Assembly: GCA_964501785.1 (NCBI GenBank)
Contig: CAZCUD010000010.1
Span: 74,140 to 138,139 of the forward strand
DNA length: 64,000 bases
DNA from: DATBSK01 sp964501785
GTDB taxonomy: Bacteria > Actinomycetota > Acidimicrobiia > IMCC26256 > PALSA-555
Direction: 5' to 3'
The notes under the pieces are model-generated. The model was not told the DNA's origin and searched no databases. It was given only the letters and a program-made list of their open reading frames with translations. Shown one piece after another: positions 9,281 to 18,265 of this stretch. Position numbers and translations under genes: made by a program. Each line of letters starts with the position of its first letter. The stretch's first letter is position 1.

Positions 9281-9778
9281 ATGCCGGATGCGACGCCGAC
9301 CGACCAGCACGTCGAGCAGGTGTGGGAGACGCCCCCGCGCGACGAGATCCCCAAGCTCAGCGAAGCGCACGTCCAGGCCATGGAGTCGATGGACGACGAG
9401 TCCATGGTCTGGGAGCAGGCGGGGATGCAGCACGTCCTGTTGCGGACCGTCGGCCGGAAGTCGGGCAACGAGCACAAGGTGGCCCTTCCCACCTGGAACG
9501 ATCCGGAGGGGCGGCGCGTCGTCGTCGCGTCCTTCGCCGGCTCGCCGGGCCATCCGGCGTGGTACCTGAACCTGTCGGACCGCACGGCGAACCCCGAGGT
9601 GCTCTGCACGGTGCGCGGCGGGCGACGGTTCTGGTCGGAGCACGAGATCCTCGAAGGCGACGAGTACGACCGGATCTGGGGCCTCCTCACGACCGACCGG
9701 GCCTGGTACACGACCTACCAGTCGAAGACGGAGCGGCGCATCCCGCTCGTTCGCCTGCCGGAGACGCGCGAGGCCTGA
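9281..9778 (+). CDS. Ddn-like nitroreductase-family (deazaflavin F420-dependent) oxidoreductase
   Basis: 165 residues, the usual size for the F420-dependent Ddn/quinone reductase family (split-barrel fold). Family features are the QHVLLRTVGRKSGNEHKVALP strand-turn, VVVASFAGSPGHPAWYLNL and ADPEV-like NPEVLCTVRGG. Known members use reduced F420 to reduce quinones or nitro compounds. The long acidic N-terminus is normal in actinobacterial members. It sits 4 bp before an alpha-hydroxyacid oxidase and may be co-transcribed. F420 use is inferred from family membership. Confidence 0.8.
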   Translation: MPDATPTDQHVEQVWETPPRDEIPKLSEAHVQAMESMDDESMVWEQAGMQHVLLRTVGRKSGNEHKVALPTWNDPEGRRVVVASFAGSPGHPAWYLNLSDRTANPEVLCTVRGGRRFWSEHEILEGDEYDRIWGLLTTDRAWYTTYQSKTERRIPLVRLPETREA

Positions 9779-9782
9779 ATCG

Positions 9783-11021
9783 GTGAGGAGCCGACCGTCG
9801 CGGTTGCGGGGGATCATCGGGACGCTCCGCTCGGTGATGCGGTTCGAGCCGATCGAGCTCGATGCCGTCACGCGTCGCCTGCGCCGGGCTGCGTCGATCG
9901 CCGACCTGCGGCACCTCGCGAAGCGTCGGCTCCCGCGCGGGGTCTTCGACTACATCGACGGCGGTGCCGAGGACGAGCGCACGCTCGCCGAGAACGTGCG
10001 CGGGTTCGCTCGCGTCACGTTCCGGCCACGTGTCCTGCGCGACGTGGCGGTGATCGATCCCAGCACGTCGATCCTCGGTCGTGAGGTCCCGATCCCGCTC
10101 GCGCTCTCCCCGACCGGGTTCAACCGCATCGCTGACCCTGCAGGTGAGCTCGCCGTGGCGCGTGCCGCGCAGCGGGCCGGGCTGCCGTACGCGCTCTCGA
10201 CGCTCGGGACGCGCTCGATCGAAGAGGTCGCGGCGGTGGGCTCCGGCCGTCGGTGGTTCCAGGTGTACGTGTGGAACGACCGAGGCCTGGTGAAGGAGAT
10301 GATCGGTCGCGCCGAGGATGCGGGCTACGAGGCGCTCATCCTGACGGTCGACACCGCGGTGCAGGGTCGACGCGAGCGCGACGTGCGCCACGGCTTCGTG
10401 CTCCCGCCGAAGCTCGGGCTCGACACCTTGCTCGACGGCATCCTCCATGCGAGCTGGACCTGGGACTTCGTGCGCGCCGACCCGATCCGATTCGCGAACG
10501 TCGTCGGGCGCGGCGTCGCGGACGGGACCGAGGCCGTGGCGCTCGCCGACGTGATGAACGACCAGTTCGACTCGTCGGTCGGCTGGGACGACGTCGACTG
10601 GCTGCGGTCGGTCTGGGACGGTCCCGTGATCGTGAAGGGGATCCAGACCGTCGACGACGCGCGGATCGCCGCCGATCGGGGGATCGACGCCATCGCCCTG
10701 TCGAACCACGGTGGCCGACAGCTCGACGGTGCACCGGCCCCCATCGACCTCGTCGTCCCCGTCACGGATGCCGTCGGGGGCTCGATCGAGGTGTGGTGCG
10801 ACGGGGGCGTCCGCCGGGGGAGCGACATCGTCAAAGCGGTCGCGCTCGGCGCGACCGCGTGCACGATCGGGCGGGCCTACCTGTACGGGCTGGAAGCGGC
10901 GGGCGAGCGCGGCGTCGACCATGCGCTCGGTCTGCTGGCCGACGGCGTGCGGCGCACGATGGCCCTCCTGGGCGTCACGACGATCCGCGACCTCTCGCGC
11001 GAGCACGTCTCCGTTCCCTGA
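9783..11021 (+). CDS. FMN-dependent alpha-hydroxyacid oxidase/dehydrogenase
   Basis: TIM-barrel flavoprotein of the lactate/glycolate/mandelate oxidising family, 412 residues from GTG 9783 or 394 from ATG 9837. The choice is uncertain because neither start has a strong ribosome site. Motifs: GVFDYIDGGAEDERTL at the FMN entry, PLALSPTGF, QVYVWNDRG, LTVDTAVQGRRERD, and IALSNHGGRQLDG with the base histidine and substrate arginine. VWCDGGVRRGSDIVKA binds the FMN phosphate. Lactate dehydrogenase (LldD-like) and the mycofactocin protein MftD are both possible; no mycofactocin genes are nearby. Confidence 0.88.
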   Translation: MRSRPSRLRGIIGTLRSVMRFEPIELDAVTRRLRRAASIADLRHLAKRRLPRGVFDYIDGGAEDERTLAENVRGFARVTFRPRVLRDVAVIDPSTSILGREVPIPLALSPTGFNRIADPAGELAVARAAQRAGLPYALSTLGTRSIEEVAAVGSGRRWFQVYVWNDRGLVKEMIGRAEDAGYEALILTVDTAVQGRRERDVRHGFVLPPKLGLDTLLDGILHASWTWDFVRADPIRFANVVGRGVADGTEAVALADVMNDQFDSSVGWDDVDWLRSVWDGPVIVKGIQTVDDARIAADRGIDAIALSNHGGRQLDGAPAPIDLVVPVTDAVGGSIEVWCDGGVRRGSDIVKAVALGATACTIGRAYLYGLEAAGERGVDHALGLLADGVRRTMALLGVTTIRDLSREHVSVP

Positions 11022-11040
11022 CGCATCAGGGGAACGTCGG

Positions 11041-11928
11041 CTACTCGGGCTCGAAGGGTCCCTTGCCCATCTGCTCGCGCACCGTGACGACCGGTGGGTT
11101 GGTGAGCGTCCGACGCTGCCAGTTGGCACCGTCGACGACGAGGGTGTGACCCGAGATGAACCGCGCGTACGGCGAGGCGAGGAAGGTCGCGGCCCATCCG
11201 AGCTCCTGGCGCTGACCGACGCGCAGCGCAGGCTGGCACGAGTCCTTGTCGTGGGTGCGCTGGAGGTTGCCCTGGATGTCGGCCGTCATGTCCTCGTGCG
11301 GGAAGAGCCCCGGCACGAGCCCGTTCACCTGGATCCCGTACGGCCCCCACTCCACCGCGAGGGTCTCGGTGAGGTTCTTCACGCCGGCCTTGGCGGCCGC
11401 GGAGTGGGCGAAGCCCGGCCCGCCCGTCCATGCGTAGGACGCGCCGACGTTCACGATCGAACCGGGCGTGCCCGCGCTCAGGTGACGTCGACCGAACTCG
11501 CGCGAGCACAGGTAGGTGCCGGTCAGCGTGATGTCGACGACGGTGCGCCAGGCGTTGGGCGACATGTCCTCCGCCGGCACGGGGAAGTTCGCGGCGGCGT
11601 TGTTGACCAGGACGCCCGGCAGCGAGAACCGCTCTTGCGCCGCGTCGAACATGGCGGCGATCGAGTCGGCCTCGCGGATGTCGCACGAGACCGCGAGCAC
11701 GGGCGCGCCGATCTCCTCGATCGCAGCCTGGCCGGCCTCGAGGTGCTCGGCCTTCCGGCTCCCGATGACGATCGACGCTCCGAGGCGAGCGAACTCGGAG
11801 GCGATGGCCTTGCCGAGGCCGGTGCCCGCCCCGGTGACCACGACGCAGGTGCCGTCGAAGTCGCCCGGCTTGAGTGCCGTTTCGCCGACCGGTGGTGGCG
11901 CCGGCAGTCCGATGGTGTCCACAGTCAT
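11041..11928 (-). CDS. SDR oxidoreductase, 2,4-dienoyl-CoA reductase-like
   Basis: 295 residues from the ATG at 11928, which overlaps the upstream crotonase stop by one base. TGAGTGLGKAIA binds the cofactor and LVNNAAANFPVPAEDM follows. The usual catalytic tyrosine is a serine (HSAAAKAGV), the pattern of 2,4-dienoyl-CoA reductases rather than ordinary alcohol dehydrogenases. LAVEWGPYGIQVN also fits that group. With the coupled crotonase it probably handles unsaturated acyl-CoA intermediates in beta-oxidation. The substrate chain is unknown. Confidence 0.8.
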   Translation of the reverse strand: MTVDTIGLPAPPPVGETALKPGDFDGTCVVVTGAGTGLGKAIASEFARLGASIVIGSRKAEHLEAGQAAIEEIGAPVLAVSCDIREADSIAAMFDAAQERFSLPGVLVNNAAANFPVPAEDMSPNAWRTVVDITLTGTYLCSREFGRRHLSAGTPGSIVNVGASYAWTGGPGFAHSAAAKAGVKNLTETLAVEWGPYGIQVNGLVPGLFPHEDMTADIQGNLQRTHDKDSCQPALRVGQRQELGWAATFLASPYARFISGHTLVVDGANWQRRTLTNPPVVTVREQMGKGPFEPE

Positions 11929-12713
11929 CAGCTCCCCGTGTAGCGCGCGTCGCGCTCTTCCGCGCGGGCGGCGCGCATCTCGGCCATGTCGTCGCTGCGG
12001 CTGATGAAGGTCTGGTAGATCATCTCGTCGTTCATCGACGATCGGATCTGCGGTTGCGCGAGGTGACGGATCACCTCGCGTGCCATCTTCACCGTCACGG
12101 CCGGGGACGACGCGATCTGGTCGGCGATCTCCCGCACCGTCGCGTCGAGCTCGTCGGCGGGCACGACGCGACTCACGACTCCGTGGGCGAGCGCCTCCTC
12201 GGCCGAGAGGATCCTCCCCGTCAGCACCATGTCGCTCACGAGGCCGTGACCGCACATCTCGTAGAGCACCGCGACGCCGCCGGTGTCGGGGATGACCCCA
12301 TAGGTGACCTCGGGCAGACGGAAGCGCGTGCCCTCCGCGGCGACCCGGATGTCGCAGAGCAGCGCGCGCTGGAACGAGCCGCCCATCACCCACCCTTTGC
12401 ACGCCACGATGATCGGCGCGTCGATGTCCCACACCTGCTGGATCCCGCGGTGACCGCGCCGCATGAGCTCGTGGTGCGAGAGCTCGACCTTCAGGTTGCC
12501 GATCGAGCCGACGTCTCGTCCCGACGAGAACGACTTCCCCTCGCCACGCCAGATGACCGCGCGGACCTCGGGGTGGGCCTTGATCTCGGCGAGCACGCCG
12601 AAGAGCTCGGCGTCCATCTCGTCGTCGAACGCGTTGTGCTTGTCGGGGTTGTCGTTGGTGATCGTCGCGATCTTGCCGTCGATCTCGAGCTGCACTCGCT
12701 TGCTGTCAGGCAT
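11928..12713 (-). CDS. Enoyl-CoA hydratase/isomerase family protein (crotonase)
   Basis: 261-residue crotonase-fold protein that would hydrate or isomerise an enoyl-CoA. Oxyanion-hole segments are visible at VIWRGEGKSFSSGRDVGSIG and CKGWVMGGSFQRALLCDIRVA. The glutamate of the GE-type catalytic position is seen in PEVTYGVIPD. It is the first gene of a two-gene minus-strand operon with the dienoyl-CoA-reductase-like SDR; the stop and start codons overlap. It diverges from the alcohol dehydrogenase gene. The precise substrate is not readable. Confidence 0.85.
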   Translation of the reverse strand: MPDSKRVQLEIDGKIATITNDNPDKHNAFDDEMDAELFGVLAEIKAHPEVRAVIWRGEGKSFSSGRDVGSIGNLKVELSHHELMRRGHRGIQQVWDIDAPIIVACKGWVMGGSFQRALLCDIRVAAEGTRFRLPEVTYGVIPDTGGVAVLYEMCGHGLVSDMVLTGRILSAEEALAHGVVSRVVPADELDATVREIADQIASSPAVTVKMAREVIRHLAQPQIRSSMNDEMIYQTFISRSDDMAEMRAARAEERDARYTGS

Positions 12714-12791
12714 GGAGGCGTGAGTCTACGGAGGGGGTGATCGGCGCGGGGGACGACGCGGGGAGGGCGGTCCGCGGCGGGCGCCCGGACT

Positions 12792-13904
12792 GTGCCACGA
12801 TCCCCGCTCGTGGCGGCCACGGTGCGAGCGGGCGTGTTCCCCGGTGACGGGACCTTCGAGGTGCGCGAGCTCCCCGCTCCCGACCCTCCGCCGGGAGGTG
12901 GCGTGCTCGCCGTCGAGGCGGTCGGGCTCTGCGGCAGCGACCTCGCGCAGCTCGACGGAGTGAAGGACGTGCCGGGTCAGCAGTACCCGGTCGTGCCCGG
13001 CCACGAGATCGTCGGCCGCATCCTGAAGCTGACGCCGGAGGCGGCGCGCGAGTGGCGCCTGGAGGAGGGCGACCGCGTCTGCGTCGACGAGATCGTCAAG
13101 TGCGGCGGGTGTGCAGGATGTCGGTCGGGGTCGTTCTGCTGGAACATGCAGCTCTACGGCTACACCATGAGCATCCACGACGGATCCGGGCTCTGGGGTG
13201 GATACGGCGAGCAGATGGCACTGCTCCCGGGCACCAACCTGCACAAGGTGCCCGCGGACATCCCTGCGACCGAGCTCACGATGTTCGAACCGCTCGCGAG
13301 CGCGGTGAACTGGACGCAGCGCGTCGGCGTGCAGCTCGGGGACACGGTGGTCGTGCAGGGTCCCGGGCACCAGGGGCTCGCCTGCGTGATGGCCGCGCGC
13401 GCGGCCGGCGCGACCCGGGTCATCGTCACCGGCACGTCGTCGGACGGGCTGCGATTCGAGGCGGCGCGCGCCCTGGGCGCCGACGAGGTCATCGACGTCG
13501 ACGCCGAGAGCCCGGTGCAACGGGTCCGCGAGATCACGGGCGGTCAGATGGCCGACGTCGTGATGGACGTCGCCGCGGTGACGACCGCGACCGTCCCGCT
13601 CGCAGTCGACCTCGCGGCGATGAACGGACGCGTGCTCCTCGCGGGCCTCAAGCTGCACAAGCCGGTCGAGGGGCTCGTGAGCGACCAGATCGTGCTGAAG
13701 TCCTTGACCGTCGTCGGCGGTGCCGGCTTCACGCCGTCATCGATGCGGGTCGCGGTCGAGCTGCTGGTGACGGGTCGCGTCGACCGTTCGGTGCTCGTCG
13801 GCGACGTCGTCACCCTCGACACCCTCGGTGAGGGCCTCGACCTGCTCGCGCGCCGCATCGAGGGCCGCGACTCGGTGCACGTGAGCCTCGCGCTCACGGC
13901 CTGA
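12792..13904 (+). CDS. Zinc-dependent alcohol dehydrogenase (MDR family)
   Basis: Medium-chain dehydrogenase of 370 residues from GTG 12792; GTG 12810 is equally possible. The catalytic zinc region is GLCGSDLAQLDG with GHEIVG. The structural zinc loop has KCGGCAGCRSGSFC. The Rossmann turn GPGHQGLACVMAARAAGA and TRVIVTGTSSDGLRFE follow. It resembles threonine/sorbitol dehydrogenase-type MDRs. It lies 11 bp before a flavin-dependent oxidoreductase and a SnoaL-like gene, giving a three-gene plus-strand unit. Confidence 0.85.
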   Translation: MPRSPLVAATVRAGVFPGDGTFEVRELPAPDPPPGGGVLAVEAVGLCGSDLAQLDGVKDVPGQQYPVVPGHEIVGRILKLTPEAAREWRLEEGDRVCVDEIVKCGGCAGCRSGSFCWNMQLYGYTMSIHDGSGLWGGYGEQMALLPGTNLHKVPADIPATELTMFEPLASAVNWTQRVGVQLGDTVVVQGPGHQGLACVMAARAAGATRVIVTGTSSDGLRFEAARALGADEVIDVDAESPVQRVREITGGQMADVVMDVAAVTTATVPLAVDLAAMNGRVLLAGLKLHKPVEGLVSDQIVLKSLTVVGGAGFTPSSMRVAVELLVTGRVDRSVLVGDVVTLDTLGEGLDLLARRIEGRDSVHVSLALTA

Positions 13905-13915
13905 CGGAGGATCAG

Positions 13916-14905
13916 ATGAGCTTCTTCGGCCTGCGGTTCGACTTCCGCAACCCCGACTTCGCCGAGACGTCGATGACCGACCGGTACCGAGCCGCCCTCG
14001 ACATGTGCGAGTGGGCCGACCGGCTCGGCTTCGTCATCGCCGTGGTCTCGGAGCATCACGGGTCACCCGACGGGTACCTGCCGAGCCCGCTCCCCATGGC
14101 GGCCGCGATCGCGGCTCGCACGGAGAGCATGCGGATCCAGATCGCCGCCTTGATCGCGCCGTTCCACGACCCGCTCCGGCTCGCGGAGGACGCGGCGGTC
14201 GTCGATCGCATCAGTGGGGGGCGGCTCGACCTCATCGTCGCCAACGGCTACGTGCCGGCGGAGTTCGAGATGTTCGGCGTGGAGCTGAAGGACCGCGCCG
14301 GACGCACGACGGAGACGATCGAGGTCCTGCGCCGGGCCTGGACCGGAGAGGCGTTCGAGCACCGGGGGCGCCGCGCGCGCATCACTCCGTCGCCGCACCA
14401 GGAAGGCGGGCCGAAGCTCGTCCTCGGCGGCAGCAGCGAGCCCGCCGCGCGGCGAGCGGCGCGCATCGCCGACGGGTTCCTCCCCTCGACCCCGGACGTC
14501 TGGGACCACTACGTCGACGAGTGCGCGAAGCTCGGCAAGCCCGACCCCGGCCCGCACATGGGTGGCGACACGTCGACGTTCTTCCTCGCCGAGGACGTCG
14601 AAGAGGGCTGGCGAGAGTTCGGACCCTACGCGCTGCACGAGATGAACGCGTACGGGCAGTGGATGGAGGAGTCGGGCGTCGGTGCGGCGGGGGGCTACGA
14701 GCCGACCGCCGACGTCGACGCGCTGCGCGCGACCGGGCAGTACCGCGTGCTCACGCCCGACGACATGGTGGCCGAGCTCGAGGCCCAAGGGCCGTTCGGC
14801 TTCGCGATGCTGCACCCGATGGTCGGCGGTGTGCCTCCGGATCTCGCCTGGAAGATGCTGAAGCTGTTCGAGGCCGAGGTGCTGCCGCGGGCGCCGAGCG
14901 CGTGA
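13916..14905 (+). CDS. LLM-class flavin/F420-dependent oxidoreductase
   Basis: Luciferase-like monooxygenase fold, 329 residues. Visible are FVIAVVSEHHGSPDGYLPSP near the active site, IQIAALIAPFHDPLRLAED, VVDRISGGRLDLIVANGY and the phosphate-binding PKLVLGGSSEPAARRAARIADGF-type segment. Members use FMN or F420. Together with the Ddn-like gene at 9281 this supports an F420-containing actinobacterium, but cofactor choice is not proven by sequence. Its stop overlaps the GTG of the next gene. Confidence 0.85.
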   Translation: MSFFGLRFDFRNPDFAETSMTDRYRAALDMCEWADRLGFVIAVVSEHHGSPDGYLPSPLPMAAAIAARTESMRIQIAALIAPFHDPLRLAEDAAVVDRISGGRLDLIVANGYVPAEFEMFGVELKDRAGRTTETIEVLRRAWTGEAFEHRGRRARITPSPHQEGGPKLVLGGSSEPAARRAARIADGFLPSTPDVWDHYVDECAKLGKPDPGPHMGGDTSTFFLAEDVEEGWREFGPYALHEMNAYGQWMEESGVGAAGGYEPTADVDALRATGQYRVLTPDDMVAELEAQGPFGFAMLHPMVGGVPPDLAWKMLKLFEAEVLPRAPSA

Positions 14906-15357
14906 GCCCCGACCCGCTCGCCGTGCTGGAGGCGATCGAGGCGATCAGGGCGCTGAAGGCGCGGTACTTCCGGGCCATGGACACCAAGGACTGGGACGCG
15001 TTCGCGGCAGTGTTCGCCCCCGACGCGGTCATGGACATGCGCAGCGAGGTGCCGCCGTCGCCGGACGATCCCGACGCCGGCCTCGTGCGCGGCGACCGCG
15101 CGATCGCCGACTTCGTGCGTCGCAACGTCGATCCGGTGGTCACCGTGCACCATGGGCACATGCCCGAGATCGACGTCACCTCGGCGACCACGGCGACGGG
15201 GATCTGGGCGATGGAGGACCACCTCTGGTGGCCCGAGGGCGCGCCGCTCTCGACGATGCACGGCTACGGCCACTACCACGAGACGTACGAGCTGGTGGAC
15301 GGCGAGTGGAAGATCAAGACCCTGACCCTCACGCGCCTCAGGATCGACGTCCGCTGA
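14902..15357 (+). CDS. SnoaL-like (NTF2-fold) protein
   Basis: 151 residues, started at the GTG that overlaps the preceding TGA. The sequence has the cone-like NTF2/SnoaL layout: an N-terminal helix (AIRALKARYFRAMDTKDWDAF), AVFAPDAVMDM, a strand-rich middle and ETYELVDGEWKIKTLTLTRL at the end. SnoaL_4 proteins are often dehydratases, isomerases or small-molecule-binding partners of monooxygenases. Coupling to the LLM oxidoreductase suggests the same pathway. No specific reaction can be assigned. Confidence 0.75.
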   Translation: MSPDPLAVLEAIEAIRALKARYFRAMDTKDWDAFAAVFAPDAVMDMRSEVPPSPDDPDAGLVRGDRAIADFVRRNVDPVVTVHHGHMPEIDVTSATTATGIWAMEDHLWWPEGAPLSTMHGYGHYHETYELVDGEWKIKTLTLTRLRIDVR

Positions 15358-15366
15358 GACCGTTCT

Positions 15367-15405
15367 GGCGTCAGGAGACCCGCGAGAGGCGGGTCTGCTG
15401 ACGCC
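15367..15405. terminator. Bidirectional hairpin between convergent genes
   Basis: Two nested stems: GGCGTCAG pairs with CTGACGCC, and inside them AGACCCGC pairs with GCGGGTCT around the loop GAGAG. The 39-bp structure lies exactly between the plus-strand SnoaL-like gene and the minus-strand amidohydrolase, so it can serve both. Confidence 0.8.
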
Positions 15406-15417
15406 GAAACGATGGGT

Positions 15418-16644
15418 TCAGGCGGTGATGCCGAAGCGCTCGAGGCCGTACGCGGTGACCGCGTTGCCTCGGATGACCGCGTGGCACTCGTGGGCGTTCA
15501 TCCCGGCAGCGTGGAACAGCTCGCGGGCGACCTTGCGCGAGTGCGGGAACGTGCCGTCGGAGTGCGGGAAGTCGGTCTCGAAGAGGATCTGCTCGAGGCC
15601 GACGTCGTCACGGCACTTCAGGCCCACCAGGTCGTCGAACACGCAGCCGTACACCCGGCCCCGGGCCTGCTCGCTCGGTGCGGTGGGAAGGTCCACGCCG
15701 CCGACGCCGTCGCGCCACACGCTGTCCATGCGCTCGAGCTGGAACGGCATCCAGCCGACCTGGCTCTCGGCGTAGGTGATCTTGATCTCGTGGAAGCGCG
15801 CCAGCGTGCCGGAGAACACCCAGTCGCACAACGAGCCCTGCGCGTTCTGCGCGTACAGCGACATCGACGTGGCCAGCGGCGCGTCGGGCGCGGTGCTCGG
15901 CATCTTCGACGACGAGCCGATGTGCATCGACACCGTGGTGTCGGTCTCCTCGCACGCCGTCCACAGCGGGTCCCAGGCGCCGGAGTAGAGCGACGGCAGC
16001 CCGAGCGCCGCCGGGTTCTCCGTGAACGCGATCGCATAGCTGCCCTTGGCGGCGCAGCGCCGGACCTCGTCAGCGGCCAGCTGCGGGTCCCAGAGCGGCA
16101 CGAGCGTGAGCGGGACGAGTCGCCCGCGGCCGGCCCCCGCCGACCACTCGTCGATCATCCAGTCGTTGTAGATGCGCAAGCAGGCGAGTGAGAGCTCCTT
16201 GTCGTCGCGCTCGAGGAACCCCTGGCCGGCGAACCGCGGGAAGATGTTGGGGAAGTTGATCGCGGCCTCGACGTGGTTCGTGTCCATGTCGGCGAGGCGC
16301 GCCGCCTGGTCGTACGCGCCTGGCCGGAAGTCCTCGTAGACCGCGGGGACGTTGCGCTGCTCGCTGCGAGGGGTGCCGGCGGGAGCGTGCAGGAAGCCGG
16401 TGGGCACGACCAGGTCGTCGAAGAGCCAGAGGTCGCACCAGTCGCCGTCCTCGGCGCCGCGCTCGAACCCGTAGTGACCGCCCTCGAAGACGAGCTTCAC
16501 CTTCTCGCGCGACGTGCGCGGCCCCCGGTCCCGCACGCTCTCGGGCAGCTCGCGCTGCCAGAGGTCCTTCGGCTCGAGGACGTGGTCGTCGACCGAGATG
16601 ATGAGGGGGAGGTCTGCTTCGGCGGGAGTGACGTCTGCTGCCAT
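15418..16644 (-). CDS. Amidohydrolase family protein (amidohydrolase_2, TIM barrel)
   Basis: 408-residue metal-dependent hydrolase/decarboxylase of the PF04909 type. The N-terminal metal motif is ISVDDHVLEP, where this branch uses DxH rather than HxH. Conserved barrel parts include EAAINFPNIFPRFAGQGF, CLRIYNDWMIDEW, VPLTLVPLWDPQLAADEVRR and a late EQILFETDFPHSDGTFPHS with the catalytic aspartate and metal histidine. Relatives decarboxylate or hydrolyse small aromatic acids. It ends a minus-strand run with a crotonase and an SDR beside tetR, and is one of three paralogues here. Confidence 0.82.
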   Translation of the reverse strand: MAADVTPAEADLPLIISVDDHVLEPKDLWQRELPESVRDRGPRTSREKVKLVFEGGHYGFERGAEDGDWCDLWLFDDLVVPTGFLHAPAGTPRSEQRNVPAVYEDFRPGAYDQAARLADMDTNHVEAAINFPNIFPRFAGQGFLERDDKELSLACLRIYNDWMIDEWSAGAGRGRLVPLTLVPLWDPQLAADEVRRCAAKGSYAIAFTENPAALGLPSLYSGAWDPLWTACEETDTTVSMHIGSSSKMPSTAPDAPLATSMSLYAQNAQGSLCDWVFSGTLARFHEIKITYAESQVGWMPFQLERMDSVWRDGVGGVDLPTAPSEQARGRVYGCVFDDLVGLKCRDDVGLEQILFETDFPHSDGTFPHSRKVARELFHAAGMNAHECHAVIRGNAVTAYGLERFGITA

Positions 16645-16654
16645 GTCCTCAATC

Positions 16655-17458
16655 CTACGAACCCTGCTTCGAGCCCGTCGTACGGTCCCGATACGCGGCC
16701 ATGTGCTCGATCACGTCGGGTGCCCGGCTGGCGAGCGTCTGGTTGCGGTTCTCGAGCGCGATGGCCGCGGCCATGCTCGGGTTGTCGACGTTGTGCCAGA
16801 GCACCTCCTTGGTGTTGAGGAGCCCGGTGCGCGTGTAGCCGGCCATGGTGCGGGCCGTGCCCAGTGCCGTCTCGAGGAGCTCGTCGTCCGCGACGACCCG
16901 CGAGACGATGCCCAACGAGAGGGCCTCGTCGGCGTCGACCTCCCGCCCCGTGAAGATCAGGTCCGCGGCACGGGATGCGCCGATGAGGCGGGGCAGCAGG
17001 TAGGTGATGCCGATGTCGGTGCCCGTGAGCCCGGTGCGGATGAACGCGGAGCAGAAGCGGGCCGACCGGGCGGCGAACCGGAGGTCGCTGGCGCACGCCA
17101 GCGCGAAGCCGCCCCCGAACGCCGGCCCGTTGACGGCTGCGATCACGACCTGTGGCGTCTGGCGCAGGTGCACGGTCAGGTTCGAGATGAACGCCTGGCC
17201 GTCGACGTTCGCGTGGACGTGCGGGTGCTCGCCCGCCGCGGGCGGCGTTCCCCAGTCCTTCAGGTCGAGGCCGGCGCAGAAGCCGCGGCCGGCACCGGTG
17301 AGCACCACGACCCGGCACTCCGGATCGCCGCCGATCTCGTCGAGGGCGTCGTGGAGCTCGGCGACGAGCCCGAAGCTCATCGCGTTGAGCCGATCGGGTC
17401 GGTCGAGGGTGAGCACGGCGATGCCGTGCTCGATCCGCTCCAGGCTGACGTCAGGCAT
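16655..17458 (-). CDS. Enoyl-CoA hydratase/isomerase family protein
   Basis: 267-residue crotonase. GIAVLTLDRPDRLNAMSF opens the fold. VVLTGAGRGFCAGLDLKDWG and AAVNGPAFGGGFALACASD form the oxyanion hole, and FIRTGLTGTDIGITYLLPRL is the active-site helix, with Thr/Asp where hydratases have Glu. The loss of the typical glutamates leaves the reaction open (hydratase, isomerase, hydrolase). It lies 10 bp before the amidohydrolase and 12 bp after the SDR in a TetR-linked operon. Confidence 0.85.
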   Translation of the reverse strand: MPDVSLERIEHGIAVLTLDRPDRLNAMSFGLVAELHDALDEIGGDPECRVVVLTGAGRGFCAGLDLKDWGTPPAAGEHPHVHANVDGQAFISNLTVHLRQTPQVVIAAVNGPAFGGGFALACASDLRFAARSARFCSAFIRTGLTGTDIGITYLLPRLIGASRAADLIFTGREVDADEALSLGIVSRVVADDELLETALGTARTMAGYTRTGLLNTKEVLWHNVDNPSMAAAIALENRNQTLASRAPDVIEHMAAYRDRTTGSKQGS

Positions 17459-17470
17459 CGGGTCTCCCGC

Positions 17471-18241
17471 TCAGTGGGGGACGAGACCGCCGTCGGCGAT
17501 CAGCACCTGCCCCGTCACGAAGCTCGCGGCGTCGGACGCCAGGAACAGGGCGGGGCCGATCATCTCGTCGGGATGGGCCGTCCGGTTCATGTGCGAGGCC
17601 TGCGCCATGCGCGCCTGCGCCTCCTCGCTGTTGGCCCGCATCATGTCCGTGTCGATGGAGCCCGGTGCGAGCGCGTTCACCCGGATGCCCTTCGGCGCGA
17701 GGTCGGCGGCCCACGCGCGCGTGTACGACATCAGTGCCGCCTTCGCCGCGGCATAGGTCGCGGTGAAGGACGAGTAGAGGAACGCACCTGCGGAGATGAC
17801 GTTGACGATCGACGCGGCAGGGCTCGCCTCGAGGTGGGGGATCGATGCCTCGACCAGGAACACCGGACCGCGCAGGTTGACGTCCATCGACTTCGTGTAC
17901 GCCTCGGGCGTGAACGCGCCGATGTCCTCGCGCAGCGCGGTCGCGGCGTTGTTGACGACGATGTCGAGCCGGCCGAACCGGTCGAGCGTCGTGTCGACCA
18001 GCGCGCGGATCGCGTCGAGGTCGCCCATGTGGGTGGGGACGCCGATCGCCTCGCCACCCGCGGCGCGCAGCGCTGCCTCGGCGTCGGCGCACGAGTCGGC
18101 CTTGCGGCTCGCGACCGCCACCTTGGCGCCCGCGGCCACGAAGCCTTCGGCGATCGAGCGGCCGATGCCTCGCGTGCCACCGGTGACGATCGCCACGCGG
18201 TCCGTGAGGTCGAACAGCTGCTCCAGCCCGGCTCGGTCCAC
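17471..18241 (-). CDS. Short-chain dehydrogenase/reductase
   Basis: 256-residue classical SDR with VTGGTRGIGRSIAEGF, VVNNAATALRED, VNVISAGAFLY and the catalytic YAAAKAALMSYTRA. C-terminal DAASFVTGQVLIADGGLVPH is typical of FabG-like SDRs. It is the first gene of the leftward operon and diverges from tetR. The shared 21-bp gap holds the 17-bp operator, so repression by the TetR protein is expected. A 3-hydroxyacyl-CoA dehydrogenase role next to the crotonase would make sense but is inferred. Confidence 0.87.
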   Translation of the reverse strand: MDRAGLEQLFDLTDRVAIVTGGTRGIGRSIAEGFVAAGAKVAVASRKADSCADAEAALRAAGGEAIGVPTHMGDLDAIRALVDTTLDRFGRLDIVVNNAATALREDIGAFTPEAYTKSMDVNLRGPVFLVEASIPHLEASPAASIVNVISAGAFLYSSFTATYAAAKAALMSYTRAWAADLAPKGIRVNALAPGSIDTDMMRANSEEAQARMAQASHMNRTAHPDEMIGPALFLASDAASFVTGQVLIADGGLVPH

Positions 18242-18248
18242 GGCGGTA

Positions 18249-18265
18249 CCATAACAACGTTATGG
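18249..18265. promoter_or_regulatory. TetR operator copy 1 (17-bp inverted repeat)
   Basis: CCATAAC-AAC-GTTATGG is a perfect 7-bp inverted repeat with a 3-base centre. It spans the tetR start codon and lies 8 bp from the SDR start, so one bound repressor could block both divergent genes. The same 17 bp recur, in reverse complement, at 21429. Confidence 0.85.
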